DNA from: Candidatus Cloacimonadota bacterium
Lineage (GTDB): Bacteria; Muiribacteriota; UBA6191; JACPRK01
DNA length: 5,231 nucleotides
Direction of reading: 5' to 3'
NCBI GenBank assembly: GCA_021772705.1
Contig: JAJFLN010000685.1
Span: forward strand, 1 to 5,231
Made by a program: the position numbers and the translations under genes. Under the pieces are notes generated by a model, which was not told the origin of the DNA, did not search any database, and worked only from the letters and a program-made list of their open reading frames with translations. Shown in pieces: positions 5,228 through 5,231 of this stretch (positions are counted from its first letter, which is position 1; every line of letters begins with the position of its first letter).

Positions 5228-5231
5228 GCCT

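Overview
The window is GC-rich bacterial chromosome with tightly packed genes. The organism is probably a Gram-negative (diderm): the left edge holds the first codons of a HAD phosphatase of the GmhB/HisB type (GmhB makes LPS heptose), and there is a signal peptide peptidase and a hybrid histidine kinase. No gene points to a particular phylum. A deltaproteobacterium-like or related lineage would fit, but that is a guess. Three of the genes appear to start with TTG.

Layout from left to right. (1) At 1-43 on the minus strand are the first 14 codons of a gmhB/hisB-type phosphatase that runs off the window, with a -10-like box so close to the ATG that its mRNA could be leaderless. (2) At 167-571 on the minus strand is a short odd gene. 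Its C-terminal half is clearly the second half of a response-regulator receiver (REC) domain, but the first half of that domain is absent and Tyr sits where the phospho-accepting Asp should be. It looks chimeric or decayed. (3) At 790-1185 on the plus strand is an intact single-domain, CheY-like response regulator with a TTG start. (4) A GC-only hairpin at 1171-1191 separates this gene from a converging pair. (5) On the minus strand, sppA (1779-2861, TTG start, good Shine-Dalgarno) is followed by a Yip1-like membrane protein (1204-1782); the two overlap by the 4-base ATGA. (6) Bases 2862-3205 are a divergent regulatory region. On its right side is a near-consensus sigma-70 promoter whose -10 box lies in the centre of a perfect 10+10 base inverted repeat. 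(7) At 3206-5227 on the plus strand is a hybrid sensor kinase: four membrane helices, a coiled coil, PAS, HisKA, HATPase and a C-terminal receiver.

How the genes may work together: the kinase, the CheY-like regulator and the receiver remnant are all two-component parts, and sppA with the Yip1-like gene is a membrane-quality-control pair between them. A phosphorelay from the kinase to the 790-1185 regulator is possible from proximity, but the sequence does not show it. The most striking non-coding feature is the palindrome on the kinase promoter (3145-3167), which looks like a repressor operator. No CRISPR array, tRNA, rRNA, insertion sequence or integrase was seen.
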